From Streptomyces actinomycinicus (GTDB lineage Bacteria > Actinomycetota > Actinomycetes > Streptomycetales > Streptomycetaceae), in NCBI RefSeq assembly GCF_016741775.1, contig NZ_JAERRK010000006.1, positions 310,001 to 374,000 of the forward strand: a DNA stretch of 64,000 nucleotides, given 5' to 3'. The notes under the pieces are model-generated. The model searched no databases and had not been told where the DNA came from. It worked only from the letters and a program-made list of their open reading frames with translations. The translations under genes were made by a program, and so were the position numbers. This document shows, piece by piece, positions 48,404-56,478 of this stretch. Each line of letters starts with the position of its first letter. Within the stretch, counting starts at the first letter, position 1.

Positions 48404-49966
48404 ATGAGCGACCGCGAGACCGACCCCTCCGGCGGCCCTCGAGGAGCCACGGCACCGCCCCCGCAGGCGCAGAAGATCGCCTCCGGATACGCCTTCAACG
48501 GTCCCGCCCTCGACCTCGGCGCCCTCCTGTGGGACGGACGGTGCCACACCGGCGCGCCGGTCCGTGTCCCGCTGCCGATGCTCAACCGGCACGGCCTGGT
48601 CGCGGGCGCCACCGGCACCGGCAAGACCAAGACCCTCCAGCTGATCGCCGAGCAGCTGTCGGCGCAGGGCGTGCCCGTGTTCCTCGCGGACGTCAAGGGC
48701 GACCTGTCCGGCATCGCGCGGCCCGGGCAGCCGGACGACCGGGTGCGGGGGCGGGCCGCGGAGGTGGGCCAGGACTGGGCGCCGGCCGGGTTCCCGGCGG
48801 AGTTCTTCGCGCTCGGCGGCCTCGGCCACGGCATCCCCGTACGGGCCACGGTCACCAGCTTCGGCCCGCTGCTGCTGTCGAAGGTGCTCGGCCTGAACCC
48901 CACCCAGGAGCAGTCACTCGGCCTGATCTTCCACTACGCCGACACCAAGGGCCTGGAGCTGGTCGACCTCAAGGACCTGCGCGCGGTCGTCGCCTTCCTC
49001 ACCTCCGCCGAGGGCAAGGCCGAGCTGAGGAACATCGGCGGCCTGTCCGGCGCCACGGCCGGGGTGATCCTGCGCTCGCTGACGGCGTTCGAGGCGCAGG
49101 GCGCGGCCGGCTTCTTCGGCGAGCCGGAGTTCGACACGGCCGGCTTCCTGCGCACGGCCGAGGACGGCCGGGGCATCGTCTCGGTGCTGGAACTGCCCGC
49201 CGTGCAGGACAGGCCGCAGCTGTTCTCGACCTTCCTCATGTGGCTGCTCGCAGACCTCTTCCACGACCTGCCCGAGATCGGGGACGCCGACAAGCCCGTG
49301 CTGGTGTTCTTCTTCGACGAGGCACACCTGCTGTTCGACGACGCCTCCAAGGCGTTCCTGGACTCGATCACCCGGACCGTCCGCCTGATCCGGTCCAAGG
49401 GCGTGGGCGTCTTCTTCGTCACCCAGAGCCCGAAGGACGTGCCCGGCGATGTCCTCGGCCAGCTCGGCAACCGCGTCCAGCACGCCCTGCGCGCCTTCAC
49501 CCCCGACGACCAGAAGGCCCTCAGGGCGACCGTGCAGACCTTCCCCCGGTCGGCCTACGACCTGGAGGAACTGCTCACCGGCCTGGGTACGGGCGAGGCC
49601 GTGGTGACCGTGCTCAGCGAGACCGGCGCCCCGACCCCGGTCGCCGCCACCCGGCTGCGCGCCCCGCAGTCCCTGATGGGGCCCGTGGGGGCCGCCGAAC
49701 TGGACCGGGCGGTACGCAGCTCCCCCCTGCACGGCCGTTATGCACAGGCTGTGGACCGGGAGTCGGCGTACGAGAGGCTGAGCGCACGGCCGGCGCGGGC
49801 CGAAGCCCCGGCGCCCACACCCGCCAAGGCCCCGCAGGAGGAGCCGTCCCTGGCCGAACAGGTCGTGAACAGCGGAATGTTCAAGTCCCTGGCCCGCTCG
49901 GTCGGCACCCAGCTCGGCCGGGAGATCACCCGTTCCCTGTTCGGCACCGCCCGGCGGAGGCGGTGA
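48404..49966 (+). CDS. HerA-like/DUF853 P-loop ATPase
   Basis: A 520-residue ATPase of the HerA/FtsK superfamily (DUF853 branch). Walker A is GATGTGKTKT near residue 70, then VFLADVKGDLSGIA, Walker B with DEAH-like FFFDEAHLLFDDASKAFLDSITRTVRLIRSKGVGVFFVTQSP near 300-340, and an arginine-finger area (QLGNRVQHALRAFTPDDQKAL). The C-terminal tail is Pro/Ala-rich and ends in a basic stretch. The family pumps or translocates DNA and is sometimes linked to defence or repair, but this version is conserved and chromosomal. CCGGAG lies right before the ATG. Confidence 0.9.
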   Translation: MSDRETDPSGGPRGATAPPPQAQKIASGYAFNGPALDLGALLWDGRCHTGAPVRVPLPMLNRHGLVAGATGTGKTKTLQLIAEQLSAQGVPVFLADVKGDLSGIARPGQPDDRVRGRAAEVGQDWAPAGFPAEFFALGGLGHGIPVRATVTSFGPLLLSKVLGLNPTQEQSLGLIFHYADTKGLELVDLKDLRAVVAFLTSAEGKAELRNIGGLSGATAGVILRSLTAFEAQGAAGFFGEPEFDTAGFLRTAEDGRGIVSVLELPAVQDRPQLFSTFLMWLLADLFHDLPEIGDADKPVLVFFFDEAHLLFDDASKAFLDSITRTVRLIRSKGVGVFFVTQSPKDVPGDVLGQLGNRVQHALRAFTPDDQKALRATVQTFPRSAYDLEELLTGLGTGEAVVTVLSETGAPTPVAATRLRAPQSLMGPVGAAELDRAVRSSPLHGRYAQAVDRESAYERLSARPARAEAPAPTPAKAPQEEPSLAEQVVNSGMFKSLARSVGTQLGREITRSLFGTARRRR

Positions 49967-49988
49967 CCCGCCCCCGCCGGTTCCGGGA

Positions 49989-50114
49989 TCAGCGCTCGCC
50001 TTCCCCGGGCGTCCGCTGCTGCTGCGGTGTCCGCTGGTCCGGCTTGGGTGCCGTACCTCGCCGGGCCTCCGCGCGCAGCAGAGCGCGCAGGACGGCGTAG
50101 GGATCTCTGGGCAT
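49989..50114 (-). CDS. 41-residue conserved-looking small protein
   Basis: MPRDPYAVLRALLRAEARRG followed by a Pro/Gln-rich tail of 21 residues. AAGGAG lies 11 bases upstream of the ATG. The first 20 residues form a compact amphipathic helix with a DPYAVLRALLRAEA pattern that I recall from small Streptomyces proteins. It lies 53 bp after the gene at 50168 on the same strand and convergent to the HerA gene (22 bp). Function unknown. Confidence 0.6.
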   Translation of the reverse strand: MPRDPYAVLRALLRAEARRGTAPKPDQRTPQQQRTPGEGER

Positions 50115-50167
50115 GGCTGTACTGCTCCTTGCGTCGAGCCGACTGACCTTGCGGGGACGCGGGTCCG

Positions 50168-50488
50168 TCAGCAGCGCAGGACCACCGTGCGGAGCAGGGG
50201 CGCGGTGTACGGCAGCCGCGGTGCGCCGGCGCGCTGCCGGGCCGCCGGGCGGCCGGGCGCCGGGCGGGGGAGGGGTGCCGGGCGGTCGGGTACGTCGGCC
50301 CGGTGGACGGTGCGGGCGGGCGGCCGCAGGAGGACGTCGAGGACGTCGTGCTCGGCGCTCTGGGCGGTCACGGCGAAGGCCGGGGCCGCCTGGGCCTGCA
50401 CGTGGGCGCCGGGCACCCACAGGGCGAGGAGCAGCACGAGCACCCGTGGCCAGGTACGGCCCCGCGATCTGCTCCTGTTTCCGCTCAC
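50168..50488 (-). CDS. Small exported hypothetical protein
   Basis: 106 residues from GTG 50488, preceded by AGGGAC. It has a basic start (SGNRSRSRGRTWPR), a hydrophobic stretch (VLVLLLALWVPGAHVQAQA) and probable signal cleavage after an Ala-rich site. The exported part of about 75 residues is Pro/Arg-rich (LLRPPARTVHRADVPDRPAPLPRPAPGRPAARQRAGAPRLPYTAPLLRTVVLRC) with a single C-terminal Cys. No family recognised. An upstream ATG at 50602 would add an implausible Arg-rich tail. Confidence 0.5.
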   Translation of the reverse strand: MSGNRSRSRGRTWPRVLVLLLALWVPGAHVQAQAAPAFAVTAQSAEHDVLDVLLRPPARTVHRADVPDRPAPLPRPAPGRPAARQRAGAPRLPYTAPLLRTVVLRC

Positions 50489-50726
50489 GGCACGTCCCTG
50501 CCCGGGACGGGCGGCCGGGGCAGCACGCCGGGTGCCAGATCCGCCCGCTCGGCGTACCCGCGGCACGTGTGGTTGACGGTGGTCACTCCGGCCGCGGGAC
50601 ATGGCGGGCCCGGCCGCGCACGCGGGACGCGGCGGCGATCTCCACGGTCCCGTGTCCGCCCGGTGCCGCCGAGGTGTGCCCCCGCGGGGCGCTACGGCCG
50701 GCGGTGACCAGGTGACGCCCGGCGTC

Positions 50727-51323
50727 CTACTTCTTCGCCGCCGCCGTCTTCTTCTTCGCCGCCGCCTTCATCTCCTGCTTGTGCGCCCGCACCTTCGCCA
50801 GTGACTCCGGCCCGGTGATGTCGGCGACGGAGCGGAAGGCCTTCGGCTCGCCGTACGCCCCGGCCGCCTCCCGCCACCCCTCCGGTGCCACACCGAGCTG
50901 CTTGCCGAGCAGCGCCAGGAAGATCTGGGCCTTCTGCTTGCCGAACCCCGGCAGGTCCTCCAGCCGCCGCAGCAGCTCGGCGCCGCTGCCGGCGCCCCGC
51001 CAGACGCCCTCGGCGTCCCCGTCGTAGTGCTCGACGAGGTACTGGCACAGCTGCTGGATCCGCTTGGCCATCGAACCGGGATAGCGGTGCACCGCGGGCT
51101 TCCCGGAGAGCACCGCGGCGAAGGCCTCCGGGTCCATCGCCGCGATCTCGTGCGCGTCCAGGTCCTCGGTGCCGAGCCGGTCCGCGATGGTCCGGGGCCC
51201 CTTGAACGCCCACTCCATCGGGACCTGCTGGTCGAGCAGCATTCCGGTCAGCGCGGCGAGCGGGGACCGTCCCAGCAGCGCGTCGGCCGCTGGGTCCTGG
51301 GCGAGGTGCAGGGTGACGTCCAT
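50727..51323 (-). CDS. HhH-GPD base-excision repair glycosylase
   Basis: A 198-residue DNA glycosylase-like protein. The HhH-GPD fold is recognisable: PLAALTGMLLDQQVPMEWAFKGPRTIADRLG, HRYPGSMAKRIQQLCQYLVEHYDGDAEGVW, then the hairpin LRRLEDLPGFGKQKAQIFLALLGKQLGVAPEGWREAAGAYGE. The expected catalytic Asp after the hairpin appears as VADITGPESL. The C-terminus is a Lys/Ala tail (KAAAKKKTAAAKK) likely to aid DNA binding. Base specificity is not predictable. A 17-bp repeat tract lies immediately upstream of the start. Confidence 0.85.
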   Translation of the reverse strand: MDVTLHLAQDPAADALLGRSPLAALTGMLLDQQVPMEWAFKGPRTIADRLGTEDLDAHEIAAMDPEAFAAVLSGKPAVHRYPGSMAKRIQQLCQYLVEHYDGDAEGVWRGAGSGAELLRRLEDLPGFGKQKAQIFLALLGKQLGVAPEGWREAAGAYGEPKAFRSVADITGPESLAKVRAHKQEMKAAAKKKTAAAKK

Positions 51324-51336
51324 GCGTCGATGATCC

Positions 51337-51419
51337 CGCGCGCCCGCCCGGTCCGCGCGCCCGCCCGGTCCGCGCGCCCGCCCGGTCCGCGCGCCCGCCC
51401 GGTCCGCGCGCCCGCCCGC
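51337..51419. repeat. 17-bp tandem repeat (five copies)
   Basis: CGCGCGCCCGCCCGGTC repeated with a period of 17 bp (GGTCC at 51350, 51367, 51384 and 51401). It fills most of the gap between the glycosylase start and the reductase stop. Nearly identical copies point to recent expansion. Confidence 0.92.
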
Positions 51420-51428
51420 GGCGCCGGC

Positions 51429-52151
51429 TCACTCGGCGCGCCAGTACCCCAGTGCCTGCACCCGGTGCTTCGGCACCGCCAGTTCCTTGCGGACGTAGGC
51501 CGTGAGCGTCCGCGTGGTGGCCGCGTCGCAGGCGATCCAGACGTACGGGTCGGGGGTGCCGGCGAGGACGGCGGGCAGCTCGGCGCGGATCCGTTCGACC
51601 AGGTGGGCGCCCGCGTCCCGGCGCGGCACCGGCCGTATCTCGTGCCGGTCCGGCTCGGCACGGCAGGGCAGTCCGGCCGGGTCCCCCTCGAACCAGACGG
51701 TCGCCGGCGCGGCACCCAGCGCCCCGAGCAGGGAGTTGATGGCGGGCAGCGAGGCCGGGTCGCCGATCGCGACGACGTGCGAGGGCGCCGGGTCGGGGTG
51801 CCGGAACCCGGTGCCCTGCACGGTGGCCTCGATGGTGTCGCCCGGCTGCGCGGCCCGCGCCCAGTCGGAGGCCCGGCCCTCGTGCAGGGCGAACTCCAGG
51901 CCGAAGGTGCCGGACGCCGGGTCGGGATCGACCAGGGTGTAGGCGCGCTGGTGCGGCCGGCCGTCGTCGGAGAACCAGAGGCGGACCCACATCGTGGGGT
52001 GGACGCCGGTCGCGGCGAGCAGCCCGCCGTCGCTCAGCCGGAGCCGCCGGTAGTGCGGGGTGACGTCCTCGGCCTCGAGGACGGTGCACACGTGGTCCTT
52101 GGCCCGCAGCAGTCTGAGGACCGCACCTTCCCAACCCCGCCCCTGCCCCAT
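51429..52151 (-). CDS. Siderophore-interacting protein (ferric reductase)
   Basis: A 240-residue flavin reductase of the SIP/ViuB family that releases iron from imported ferric siderophores. FAD-binding part: DVTPHYRRLRLSDGG, WVRLWFSDDGRPHQRAYTLVDPDPASGTFGLEFALHEGRASDWARAAQPGD, with the RAYT FAD motif. C-terminal NAD(P)H-binding part: VVAIGDPASLPAINSLLGALGAAPATVWFEGD, PYVWIACDAATTRTLTAYVRKELAVPKHRVQALGYWRAE, the family end. ATG 52151 follows GGAGGGGTC. It is divergent from the penicillin-acylase operon, with the iron box in between, so iron repression is expected. Confidence 0.93.
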   Translation of the reverse strand: MGQGRGWEGAVLRLLRAKDHVCTVLEAEDVTPHYRRLRLSDGGLLAATGVHPTMWVRLWFSDDGRPHQRAYTLVDPDPASGTFGLEFALHEGRASDWARAAQPGDTIEATVQGTGFRHPDPAPSHVVAIGDPASLPAINSLLGALGAAPATVWFEGDPAGLPCRAEPDRHEIRPVPRRDAGAHLVERIRAELPAVLAGTPDPYVWIACDAATTRTLTAYVRKELAVPKHRVQALGYWRAE

Positions 52152-52188
52152 GACCCCTCCGGTGCTCGCGTACGATCCCCACGAAAAC

Positions 52189-52207
52189 TTAGGACAGGCT
52201 AACCTAA
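52189..52207. promoter_or_regulatory. DmdR/DtxR-type iron box
   Basis: TTAGGACAGGCTAACCTAA matches the actinobacterial iron box (inverted TTAGG/CCTAA arms, 19 bp) with few deviations. It lies 38 bp from the reductase start and 20 bp from the acylase start, so it can repress both divergent promoters under iron sufficiency. Confidence 0.93.
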
Positions 52208-52226
52208 AATAAAGGGGGTCACGCGG

Positions 52227-54467
52227 GTGACGACCGAGACTTACCGAGACGCCTGGGGCATCCCCCACCTGCGCGCGTCCAGTGCCCGTGAACTCGCCCG
52301 TGCGCAGGGCAGGGTCACCGCCCACGACCGGGCCTGGCAACTGGAGGTCGAACGCCACCGCTCCCAGGGCACCGCGGCCTCCTTCCTCGGCGCCGAGTCC
52401 CTCTCCTGGGACGTCTTCGCCCGCCGGGCCCGCCTCGACGACACCGCCCGCCGCTGCTTCGCCGCGCTGGAACGCCGGGACCCCGAGACGGCCGACTGGG
52501 TCCGCGCGTACGTCGAGGGCGTCAACGAGGGCCTGCCGGCGGGCGCCCGCCGCGCCCCCGAGTTCGCCCGTACGGGTCTCACCCCGGGCGACTGGCGGCC
52601 GTGGACCCCGCTCGGCGTCTGGCTCGCCACGCACATCCTCTTCGCCGGCTTCCCCGCCAAGCTCTGGCGCGAGCAGGCGATACGGCACCTCGGCCCCGAC
52701 GCCGTCGGGCTGTTCGCGACGGACGGCCCCCGTACCGCGGGCAGCAACGGCTGGATGGTCACCGGCGACCGCACCACCACCGGCCGGGCACTCATCGCCG
52801 GCGACCCGCACCGGTTCATCGAGGACCCCGGTGTCTACCAGCAGATCCGCCTGTCCTGCCCCGAGTTCGACGTCGTCGGCCTCGCCGTCCCCGGCGTCCC
52901 CGGCATCGCCCACTTCGGCCACACCGGCACGGTCGCCTGGGCCATCACCAACGCCATGGCCGACTACCAGGACCTCTACCGCGAACGGCTGCGCCGCACG
53001 GGCGCCGGCATCGAGTGCCTCGGCCCCGACGGCACCTGGCACCGCGCGGCCCGTCACACGGAGACGGTACGGACAGCAGGCGAACCCCCTCTGGAAATAG
53101 AGCTGATCGAAACCCCCCGGGGCCCGGTGATAGCCGGCGGCCCAGAGGGCCTGGAGGCCACCATCGGCAACGCCCCGCAGGGGCCACCCGCACCCGACGA
53201 CGAGAGCCGCACGGGCGGTGCGGATGGGTACGGCACCGGGGCCGACGGCGAAGCCGAGGCGCTCGCCCTCCGCTACCCGCCCCGCGTCACCGAAGACCTC
53301 GGCTTCAGCGCCCTCCTCCCCCTCCTGCGCTCCCGCACCGTCGCCGACCTCGACCGGGCCCTGGACACCTGGGCCGAGCCGGTCAACGTCGTACACGCGG
53401 CCGACACCACCGGCCGTACCCTGCACCGCGTCGCCGGCCACGTCCCCACCCGCGCCGAGGCCAACCGCATCCACCCGGTGCCCGCCTGGGAACCCGGCCA
53501 CGAGTGGCACGGCACGCACGAGACGCCGTACGCCGACCCGGCCGAGGAGGACGGGATCGCGGTGATGGCCAACGCCCGCGGCCTGGCGGCCCCCCTCGGC
53601 GTCGAATTCGCCCCACCGCACCGCGCCGCCCGCATCCGCGCCCTGCTCGACGCGCGCCCCACCTGGTCCGCCGACGGCATGGCGGCGATCCACACGGACA
53701 CCCACCTCGGTTCCGCCGCTGCCCTCCTGGACCACCTCGCGGCCCTCACCGGCCTGACCCCGGCCGCGGCCGGCCTGCGGGAGCGGCTGCTCGCCTGGGA
53801 CCGCCGCATGGAGGCGGACAGCGCCGACGCGGCGGCGTTCGCGGCGGTGCGCAGTGCGGTCGTACGCCGCCTCGCCGCCCACCCGGTCCTCGCCCCGCTC
53901 ACCGAGCCCCCGGCCTACCCGGACGTCCTGCTGCCCTGGCTCGCCCTCGTACCGCGCATCGGTTTCGCACTCGAACACCTGCTGCGGACCGAGGAGTTGT
54001 ACGGCATCGACCGCGCGGCAGCCGTCCGCGGCGCACTGGAGGAGGTCGCCGCCGCGCCCCCCACCACCCCCTGGTCCGCCACCCACCGCCTCACCGCTTG
54101 GCGGGCGCTCCCCCCGAACCGGGACCCTGACCCGGCCGCCCAGCCGGCCCCGCACGCCCCGGCGCTGGAACCCGGGCTCGGTGGTGATCACGACTGCGTG
54201 CTGTGCACCTCGGCCGTCCCCGGTCTCACCGACCGCAGTGTCCGGGGCCCGGCCGCCCGCTACGTCTGGGACCTGGCCGACCGCGACAACAGCCGCTGGG
54301 TGGTCCCCTTCGGCGCCGACGGCGTCCCCGGCGCCGCCCACCACAGCGACCAACTCCCCCTGTGGCTCGCGGGAGAACTCGCCCCGGTCGTCACCGACTG
54401 GGCCCAGCTCACCCCCGAAGCACCCACGGACACCACGTTCCCCGCGTCTGAGGAGACCGATGACTGA
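52227..54467 (+). CDS. Penicillin-acylase-family hydrolase, iron-regulated
   Basis: A 746-residue Ntn-hydrolase precursor. The start fits the A-chain (RDAWGIPHLRASSARELARAQGRVTAHDRAWQLEVERHRSQGTAASFLG). The self-cleavage site and N-terminal nucleophile is Ser173 in GSNGWMVTGDRTTTGRALIAGDPHR. B-chain landmarks are FGHTGTVAWAITNAMADYQDLY and NRIHPVPAWEPGHEWHGTHETPYADP. There is no signal peptide, so it is cytoplasmic, unlike secreted acylases. The iron box upstream and the coupled siderophore-type GNAT downstream suggest it makes, trims or exchanges acyl groups on hydroxamate siderophores; I recall desG-like genes in desferrioxamine producers. GTG start after AAAGGGGG. Confidence 0.88.
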   Translation: MTTETYRDAWGIPHLRASSARELARAQGRVTAHDRAWQLEVERHRSQGTAASFLGAESLSWDVFARRARLDDTARRCFAALERRDPETADWVRAYVEGVNEGLPAGARRAPEFARTGLTPGDWRPWTPLGVWLATHILFAGFPAKLWREQAIRHLGPDAVGLFATDGPRTAGSNGWMVTGDRTTTGRALIAGDPHRFIEDPGVYQQIRLSCPEFDVVGLAVPGVPGIAHFGHTGTVAWAITNAMADYQDLYRERLRRTGAGIECLGPDGTWHRAARHTETVRTAGEPPLEIELIETPRGPVIAGGPEGLEATIGNAPQGPPAPDDESRTGGADGYGTGADGEAEALALRYPPRVTEDLGFSALLPLLRSRTVADLDRALDTWAEPVNVVHAADTTGRTLHRVAGHVPTRAEANRIHPVPAWEPGHEWHGTHETPYADPAEEDGIAVMANARGLAAPLGVEFAPPHRAARIRALLDARPTWSADGMAAIHTDTHLGSAAALLDHLAALTGLTPAAAGLRERLLAWDRRMEADSADAAAFAAVRSAVVRRLAAHPVLAPLTEPPAYPDVLLPWLALVPRIGFALEHLLRTEELYGIDRAAAVRGALEEVAAAPPTTPWSATHRLTAWRALPPNRDPDPAAQPAPHAPALEPGLGGDHDCVLCTSAVPGLTDRSVRGPAARYVWDLADRDNSRWVVPFGADGVPGAAHHSDQLPLWLAGELAPVVTDWAQLTPEAPTDTTFPASEETDD

Positions 54468-55047
54468 CCTCCACGTCCAGCACGTCGACGGCTACGGCAC
54501 CGTCCGCATCCGCGCCCTCGACCCGGAGGGGGACGCGGACGTCGTCCACGCCTGGGTCAGCGAGGAACGCGCCAGGTTCTGGGGCATGAACGGCCTCACC
54601 CGGGAGCAGGTCGCCGAGGTCTACGCCCACATGGCCACGCTCGACACCCACCACGCCCACCTCGTCACCAAGGACGGCGAACCGGCCGCCCTCTTCCAGA
54701 CGTACGAGCCGTCCGCCGACCGGGTCGGCGAGTGCTACGACGTCCGCCCCGGCGACCTCGGCGTCCACCTGCTCCTGGCCCCCGCCGGCACCGCGGGCCC
54801 GCGCCCCGGCTGGACCTCCGCCCTGCTGACGGCGATGGCGGCGTACGCGCTGCTCGTCCTGGACCGCCGCCGGATCGTGGTCGACCCGGACGTGCGCAAC
54901 ACCAAGGCGCTCGCCCGCTTCGAACGCCAGGGCTTCCGCCGCGGACCGGCCGTCGTCCTGCCCGAGGTCGACCTGCCCGACGTGTACCTGCCCGAGAAGC
55001 ACGCCCAACTCGCTTTCCTCGACCGGGAGGTAGCCTTCCCCGGGTGA
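54460..55047 (+). CDS. Siderophore-type GNAT acyltransferase
   Basis: A 195-residue GNAT of the IucB/RhbD-like siderophore subgroup. It reads VRIRALDPEGDADVVHAWVSEERARFWGMNGLTREQVAEVYAHMATLDTHHAHLVTKDGEPAALFQTYEP, then DRVGECYDVRPGDLGVHLLLAPA and RRIVVDPDVRNTKALARFERQGFRRG. W/R-F-W-G-M and GxHxLLAP are subgroup marks. The start overlaps the end of the acylase gene by 8 bp and its stop overlaps the cupin gene start, so it is tightly coupled. It probably acylates an N-hydroxydiamine or a finished siderophore; the acyl donor is unknown. Confidence 0.9.
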   Translation: MTDLHVQHVDGYGTVRIRALDPEGDADVVHAWVSEERARFWGMNGLTREQVAEVYAHMATLDTHHAHLVTKDGEPAALFQTYEPSADRVGECYDVRPGDLGVHLLLAPAGTAGPRPGWTSALLTAMAAYALLVLDRRRIVVDPDVRNTKALARFERQGFRRGPAVVLPEVDLPDVYLPEKHAQLAFLDREVAFPG

Positions 55048-55520
55048 CGACGCCCGATGAGCTGATCACCCACTACGGCCTCGAACCCCTCCCGCGCGAG
55101 GGCGGCCTGTTCCGGCGCACGTGGGCGGGGCCAGAGCGGCCGGACGGCCGACCCGAGGGCTCCGCCATCGTCGTGCTGCTCACCGCGGACGACTTCTCCG
55201 CGCTGCACCGCCTGCCCTTCGACGAGATCTGGCACTTCTACCTCGGCGACCCGCTCCAGCTGCTGCTCCTCGCCCCCGACGGCACCGCCACTACCCCCGT
55301 CCTCGGCCCCGGCCCGCGCTCAGGCCGGCACGTGCAGCTGACCGTGCCCGCCGGCACCTGGATGGGCGCACGGGTGGCGGCGGGCGGCGCGTGGTCCTTC
55401 TTCGGCTGCACGATGGCCCCCGGATTCACCTACCCGGACTACGAGCACGGGGACGCGGCGGACCTCACGGCGCGTTACCCGGCGCAGGTCGCGCTGATCA
55501 CGGGACTCTGCCGCCCATGA
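55044..55520 (+). CDS. DUF985 cupin protein
   Basis: A 158-residue cupin of the DUF985 family: TTPDELITHYGLEPLPREGGLFRRTW at the start, then FDEIWHFYLGDPLQLLLLAPDGT (cupin motif 1 with His/Glu metal ligands) and QLTVPAGTWMGARVAAGGAWSFFGCTMAPGFTYPDYEHGD (motif 2 and the conserved end). The GTG start overlaps the previous stop (GTGA) and its own stop overlaps the SDR start (ATGA). Enzyme role unknown; some members bind sugars or metals. Confidence 0.9.
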   Translation: MTTPDELITHYGLEPLPREGGLFRRTWAGPERPDGRPEGSAIVVLLTADDFSALHRLPFDEIWHFYLGDPLQLLLLAPDGTATTPVLGPGPRSGRHVQLTVPAGTWMGARVAAGGAWSFFGCTMAPGFTYPDYEHGDAADLTARYPAQVALITGLCRP

Positions 55521-56278
55521 GCCTGCTCGACGGACAGACCGCCCTGGTGACCGGCGCGGGCGGCGGCATCGGCCGTGCCATCGCCCTGCGGTTCGCGCAG
55601 GAGGGCGCGGCGGTGGCGGTCCACTGCCGTACGGCGGTCGACGCCGCCACCGACGTGGCCGACCGTATCCGGGCCGGGGGCGGCGAAGCGGTCGTGCTCC
55701 GGGCGGACCTGACGGACGAGAGCGCGTGCCGGCGCCTGGTCGAGGAGACGGTGGCCTGGTCGGGCGGCCGCCTCACGGCCCTGGTCAACAACGCGGCCGT
55801 GCAGCCGGTCCAGCCGCTGGCCGGGATGACCGCGGCGGACTGGCGCACGGTCGTCGACACCGACCTCACCAGCGTCTTCGCCTGCAGCCAGGCGGCCGCC
55901 GCCCACATGCGCGCGCACGGTGGCGGCACCGTCACCCACATCGCCTCCATCGAGGCCGGCCACCCAGCCCCGGGCCACGCCCACTACAGCGCGGCCAAGG
56001 CGGCGGTCGTCATGCACGCCCGCGCGGCGGCCCTGGAGTACGGCCCCGACGGAATCCGGGTCAACACGGTCTCGCCCGGCCTCATCGACCGGCCAGGACT
56101 GGCGGAGGCCTGGCCGGACGGCGTACGGCGCTGGCTCGCCGCCGCCCCGGCCGGCCGCCTGGGCCGGCCCGAGGACGTGGCCGACGCCTGCGTGTTCCTG
56201 GCCTCGCCGCTCGCGGCCTGGGTCACCGGCCACGACCTGGTCGTGGACGGCGGAGTGACCGCCCGCCCGACCTGGTGA
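55517..56278 (+). CDS. Short-chain dehydrogenase/reductase
   Basis: A 253-residue classical SDR, NAD(P)-dependent. The cofactor motif TGAGGGIG is at residues 13-20 and NNAA near 92. The catalytic Ser lies in HIASIEAG, and Tyr and Lys in YSAAKAA. The C-terminal VTGHDLVVDGGVTARPTW is typical of the 3-oxoacyl reductase-like group. The residue after the glycine motif region (HCRT) suggests NADP(H). It is the last gene of the iron-box operon, coupled by ATGA. Its substrate may be a small alcohol or ketone in siderophore metabolism, or unrelated. Confidence 0.92.
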   Translation: MSLLDGQTALVTGAGGGIGRAIALRFAQEGAAVAVHCRTAVDAATDVADRIRAGGGEAVVLRADLTDESACRRLVEETVAWSGGRLTALVNNAAVQPVQPLAGMTAADWRTVVDTDLTSVFACSQAAAAHMRAHGGGTVTHIASIEAGHPAPGHAHYSAAKAAVVMHARAAALEYGPDGIRVNTVSPGLIDRPGLAEAWPDGVRRWLAAAPAGRLGRPEDVADACVFLASPLAAWVTGHDLVVDGGVTARPTW

Positions 56279-56403
56279 GCAGACGGCCCGTTTCCCCCGT
56301 ACCTATACGGAGGTCCTCCACCGAGGCCTTCGCTGAGGACGCCGTCCGGGTGCCCTGCCACGGAGGCCTTGCCACGGCGCCACGGGCACGGAGATCTGCC
56401 CCA

Positions 56404-56450
56404 GGGGCACGGGCACGGGCACGGGCAGGGGCACGGGCGCGGGCACGGCC
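56404..56450. repeat. GGGCAC hexamer repeat
   Basis: Seven or so imperfect GGGCAC/GGGGCAC units lie in the 200-bp gap before the CopC/CopD gene. No other signal is seen in this gap except the GGAGGT ribosome site at its end. Confidence 0.8.
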
Positions 56451-56478
56451 GTGGAGGCGGGCACGGAGGTACGGGCGC

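Noticed and set aside
51337..51419. Possible origin iterons or CRISPR-like repeats
   Set aside because: A 17-bp perfect head-to-tail repeat without spacers, DnaA boxes or an AT-rich zone; better explained by slippage.
51429..54353. 974-codon minus-strand frame extending through the acylase gene
   Set aside because: Only the part from 52151 encodes the reductase; the rest is the antisense of the acylase gene, and the iron box and ribosome site place the start at 52151.
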